A DNA stretch of 64,000 nucleotides. Origin: Marixanthomonas sp963974425. GTDB taxonomy: Bacteria; Bacteroidota; Bacteroidia; Flavobacteriales; Flavobacteriaceae. Made by a program: the position numbers and the translations under genes. Below are positions 62,754 to 64,000 of this stretch, one piece after another. The notes beneath the pieces are model-generated. The model worked only from the letters and a program-made list of their open reading frames with translations, was not told the origin of the DNA and did not search any database. The stretch is taken from positions 16,774-80,773 of the forward strand of contig NZ_CAXBCK010000011.1 of the NCBI RefSeq assembly GCF_963974425.1, in the 5' to 3' direction. Position 1 is the first letter of the stretch; each line of letters begins with the position of its first letter.

Positions 62754-63284
62754 TTATTCGTAGGTTGGGCGGTTTTGTTTCATTATTAAACCTGAAATTA
62801 ATGAAATGATAAATCCGAAGAAAAGCGAAGCAATCATTCCCATTGCAAACATTATCCACGGACTCATAAACTTCTCGGTCATTCCCATGGCCATGTCCAT
62901 TTGTTCTTGAGTCATATTAGGATTTTGCTCAATCATTTTTTCTTGGGTAGCATCGAGCATTTGAGGAATAAAATCAGGTTCGATAACAGTGATAAATAAA
63001 TATGTGAAAATAGAACCTATAACTCCTGCAATAAGTGAAATTAAAAGACCTGTTTTAAGAGCATCACCAAGAGACATAAATCCGCCACTTCCACTCTTAA
63101 AAGCTTTTAAACCATATACAATGCATACTGCCATAAATATAAAGTTTAATACAGATTGCCACCAAGGCTGTTCTAAATGCATCCCCAGTACATATACAAT
63201 AACAGAGACACCTATGGTTAATAGAGCAAGAATAAGACCATAATTAAGGCCAATTTTTTTAACTGATGCAGTTTGATTTTCCAT
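62754..63284 (-). CDS. DUF4199 domain membrane protein
   Basis: A 176-residue integral membrane protein with four spans (about 13-30, 40-58, 72-100, 140-168). The loop SGGFMSLGDALKTGLL after span 2 and the acidic loop DFIPQMLDATQEKMIEQNP before the last span match DUF4199. Function unknown; in Flavobacteria it is very commonly encoded next to a DPM1-like glycosyltransferase, as here. First gene of the four-gene operon running to the ABC exporter. Confidence 0.88.
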   Translation of the reverse strand: MENQTASVKKIGLNYGLILALLTIGVSVIVYVLGMHLEQPWWQSVLNFIFMAVCIVYGLKAFKSGSGGFMSLGDALKTGLLISLIAGVIGSIFTYLFITVIEPDFIPQMLDATQEKMIEQNPNMTQEQMDMAMGMTEKFMSPWIMFAMGMIASLFFGFIISLISGLIMKQNRPTYE

Positions 63285-63439
63285 TTTTAAGAAGTTTGAG
63301 CCTCCAATTATTGGCAGGCAGGTTTGGTTAGTTAGTTAACAAAAGTAGTAAATTGTTACGGTTTATTTTTCTGAAATATACAATCTATGTAATTTTGGAT
63401 GAAAGTTTGATTTTCTTTTCAAAAAAAATCTAATTAGTA

Positions 63440-63469
63440 TTGTCTGTTTATTAAAAATAATTAAATTTG
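63440..63469 (+). promoter_or_regulatory. Promoter of rpmE2
   Basis: TTG (63440-63442), 19-bp spacer, TAAATTTG (63462-63469): a good Bacteroidetes promoter, about 39 bp before the L31 ATG. Confidence 0.7.
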
Positions 63470-63507
63470 CATTCTCAAAATTGAGACCCTATTAAAAAGA
63501 TAACAAG

Positions 63508-63792
63508 ATGAAAAAAGGTATCCATCCTGAAAATTATAGAGTAGTTGCTTTTAAAGATATGTCTAACGACGATGTTTTTTTAACAAAATCTACTGCAGAG
63601 ACAAAAGAGACGATTGAGGTTGACGGTGCAGAATACCCATTGGTAAAACTGGAAATATCTAGAACTTCTCATCCATACTACACAGGTAAAGCTAAATTAC
63701 TTGATACTGCTGGACGTATTGATAAGTTTAAAAACAAATACGCAAAATTCAAAAAATCACCTAAAAAAGAGGAAGCTAAAGATAGCGAGTAA
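63508..63792 (+). CDS. rpmE2: 50S ribosomal protein L31, type B
   Basis: A 94-residue ribosomal protein: GIHPENYRVVAFKDMSNDDVF opening and SRTSHPYYTGKAKLLDTAGRIDKFKNKYAKF core. It lacks the CxxC zinc motif of type A L31, so it is the zinc-free type B form. It lies in the large subunit. Single gene with its own promoter and terminator; divergent from the DUF4199 operon. Slightly long because of a Lys/Glu tail. Confidence 0.96.
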   Translation: MKKGIHPENYRVVAFKDMSNDDVFLTKSTAETKETIEVDGAEYPLVKLEISRTSHPYYTGKAKLLDTAGRIDKFKNKYAKFKKSPKKEEAKDSE

Positions 63793-63817
63793 TCTTTTTT
63801 TGATACAATATATAAGG

Positions 63818-63845
63818 AGCCTTCGATTTTTCGAGGGCTTTTTTT
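63818..63845 (+). terminator. Terminator of rpmE2
   Basis: AGCCTTCGA-tttt-TCGAGGGCT, 9 bp with one G-U pair, then a T run. Confidence 0.85.
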
Positions 63846-63946
63846 ATTTGTCTATTCTTAAATCGGTTGTTTCGATACAATTTTTCAAGTTTGCTATTGC
63901 AAAATTAAAAAATTACTCAACAACCTTACTTTTGATTTGTATATTT

Positions 63947-64000
63947 ACTGAATACTGAATACTGAATACTGAATACTGAATACTGAATACTGAATACTGA
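63947..64000. repeat. Heptanucleotide tandem repeat at the right edge
   Basis: ACTGAAT is repeated perfectly 7.7 times to the last base of the window, so the true array is longer. Related degenerate heptamers (TTNAGTA/TACTNAA) occur in the fadA-fadE gap at 29415-29482. Confidence 0.9.

Noticed and set aside
63947..64000. CRISPR-like array
   Set aside because: The 7-bp units are contiguous with no spacers, and there are no cas genes.

Overview
The window is low-GC DNA from the phylum Bacteroidetes, almost certainly a (probably marine) member of the Flavobacteriaceae. Grounds: at least six proteins end in a type IX secretion (T9SS) type A sorting domain; promoters fit the Bacteroidetes form TTTG-N19-TANNTTTG; Shine-Dalgarno sequences are nearly absent; and the family set is typical (PadR/PspC/head-GIN operon, TlpA-DUF4369 lipoproteins, barrel-less TonB-plug proteins, DUF4199, type B L31). 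There are no rRNA or tRNA genes, complete insertion sequences, prophage or CRISPR. Genes are dense, so most of the interest lies in operon structure, intergenic elements and a few decayed or degenerate genes.

Left part (1-16.6 kb): a large T9SS surface protein; a REP-like intergenic patch; a DUF4442 gene; an envelope-stress-like operon (DUF4870, a 56-aa microprotein, PadR regulator, PspC membrane protein, Toastrack/GIN lipoprotein) whose promoter sits inside a palindrome; a LytTR response regulator; an SDR dehydrogenase; a transaldolase-family protein; a TlpA-like lipoprotein without redox cysteines; a YbiT-like ABC-F ATPase; DUF2007 plus a membrane protein; a fasciclin protein and a Met/Lys-rich secreted protein.

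Middle (16.6-33.6 kb): pheT; a TlpA thioredoxin lipoprotein; YdeI; an M1 metallopeptidase; an M28 peptidase gene broken by an internal deletion; a beta-propeller; an MG2/TonB-plug protein; then a fatty-acid beta-oxidation operon marR-fadN-fadA-fadE. That operon has a clear palindrome at its promoter, stem-loops in both fad intercistronic gaps, and a strong terminator.

Right part (33.8-64 kb): a propeller-type sensor kinase with a LuxR-type response regulator and a T9SS repeat protein in one transcription unit; an acyl-CoA ligase; an M14 carboxypeptidase; purL; a secreted-protein cluster (endonuclease I, CARDB/GEVED protein, an orphan T9SS domain, a second endonuclease I); an RsmB-type RNA methyltransferase; a BNR-repeat lipoprotein; an ECF sigma / membrane regulator / Spy-like three-gene unit; a 514-bp gene-free stretch with two possible small RNAs; a DUF4199-glycosyltransferase-phosphosugar mutase-MsbA-like ABC operon; rpmE2; and a heptanucleotide tandem repeat that runs off the right edge.

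Functionally the window suggests a heterotroph that degrades extracellular polymers (peptidases, nucleases displayed through T9SS) and oxidises fatty acids. No clearly new multi-gene system is evident. The best candidates for undescribed biology are the two small RNAs, the fad operon operator and stem-loops, the PspC operon microprotein, the one-sided ABC-F ATPase, and the Met/Lys-rich secreted protein.
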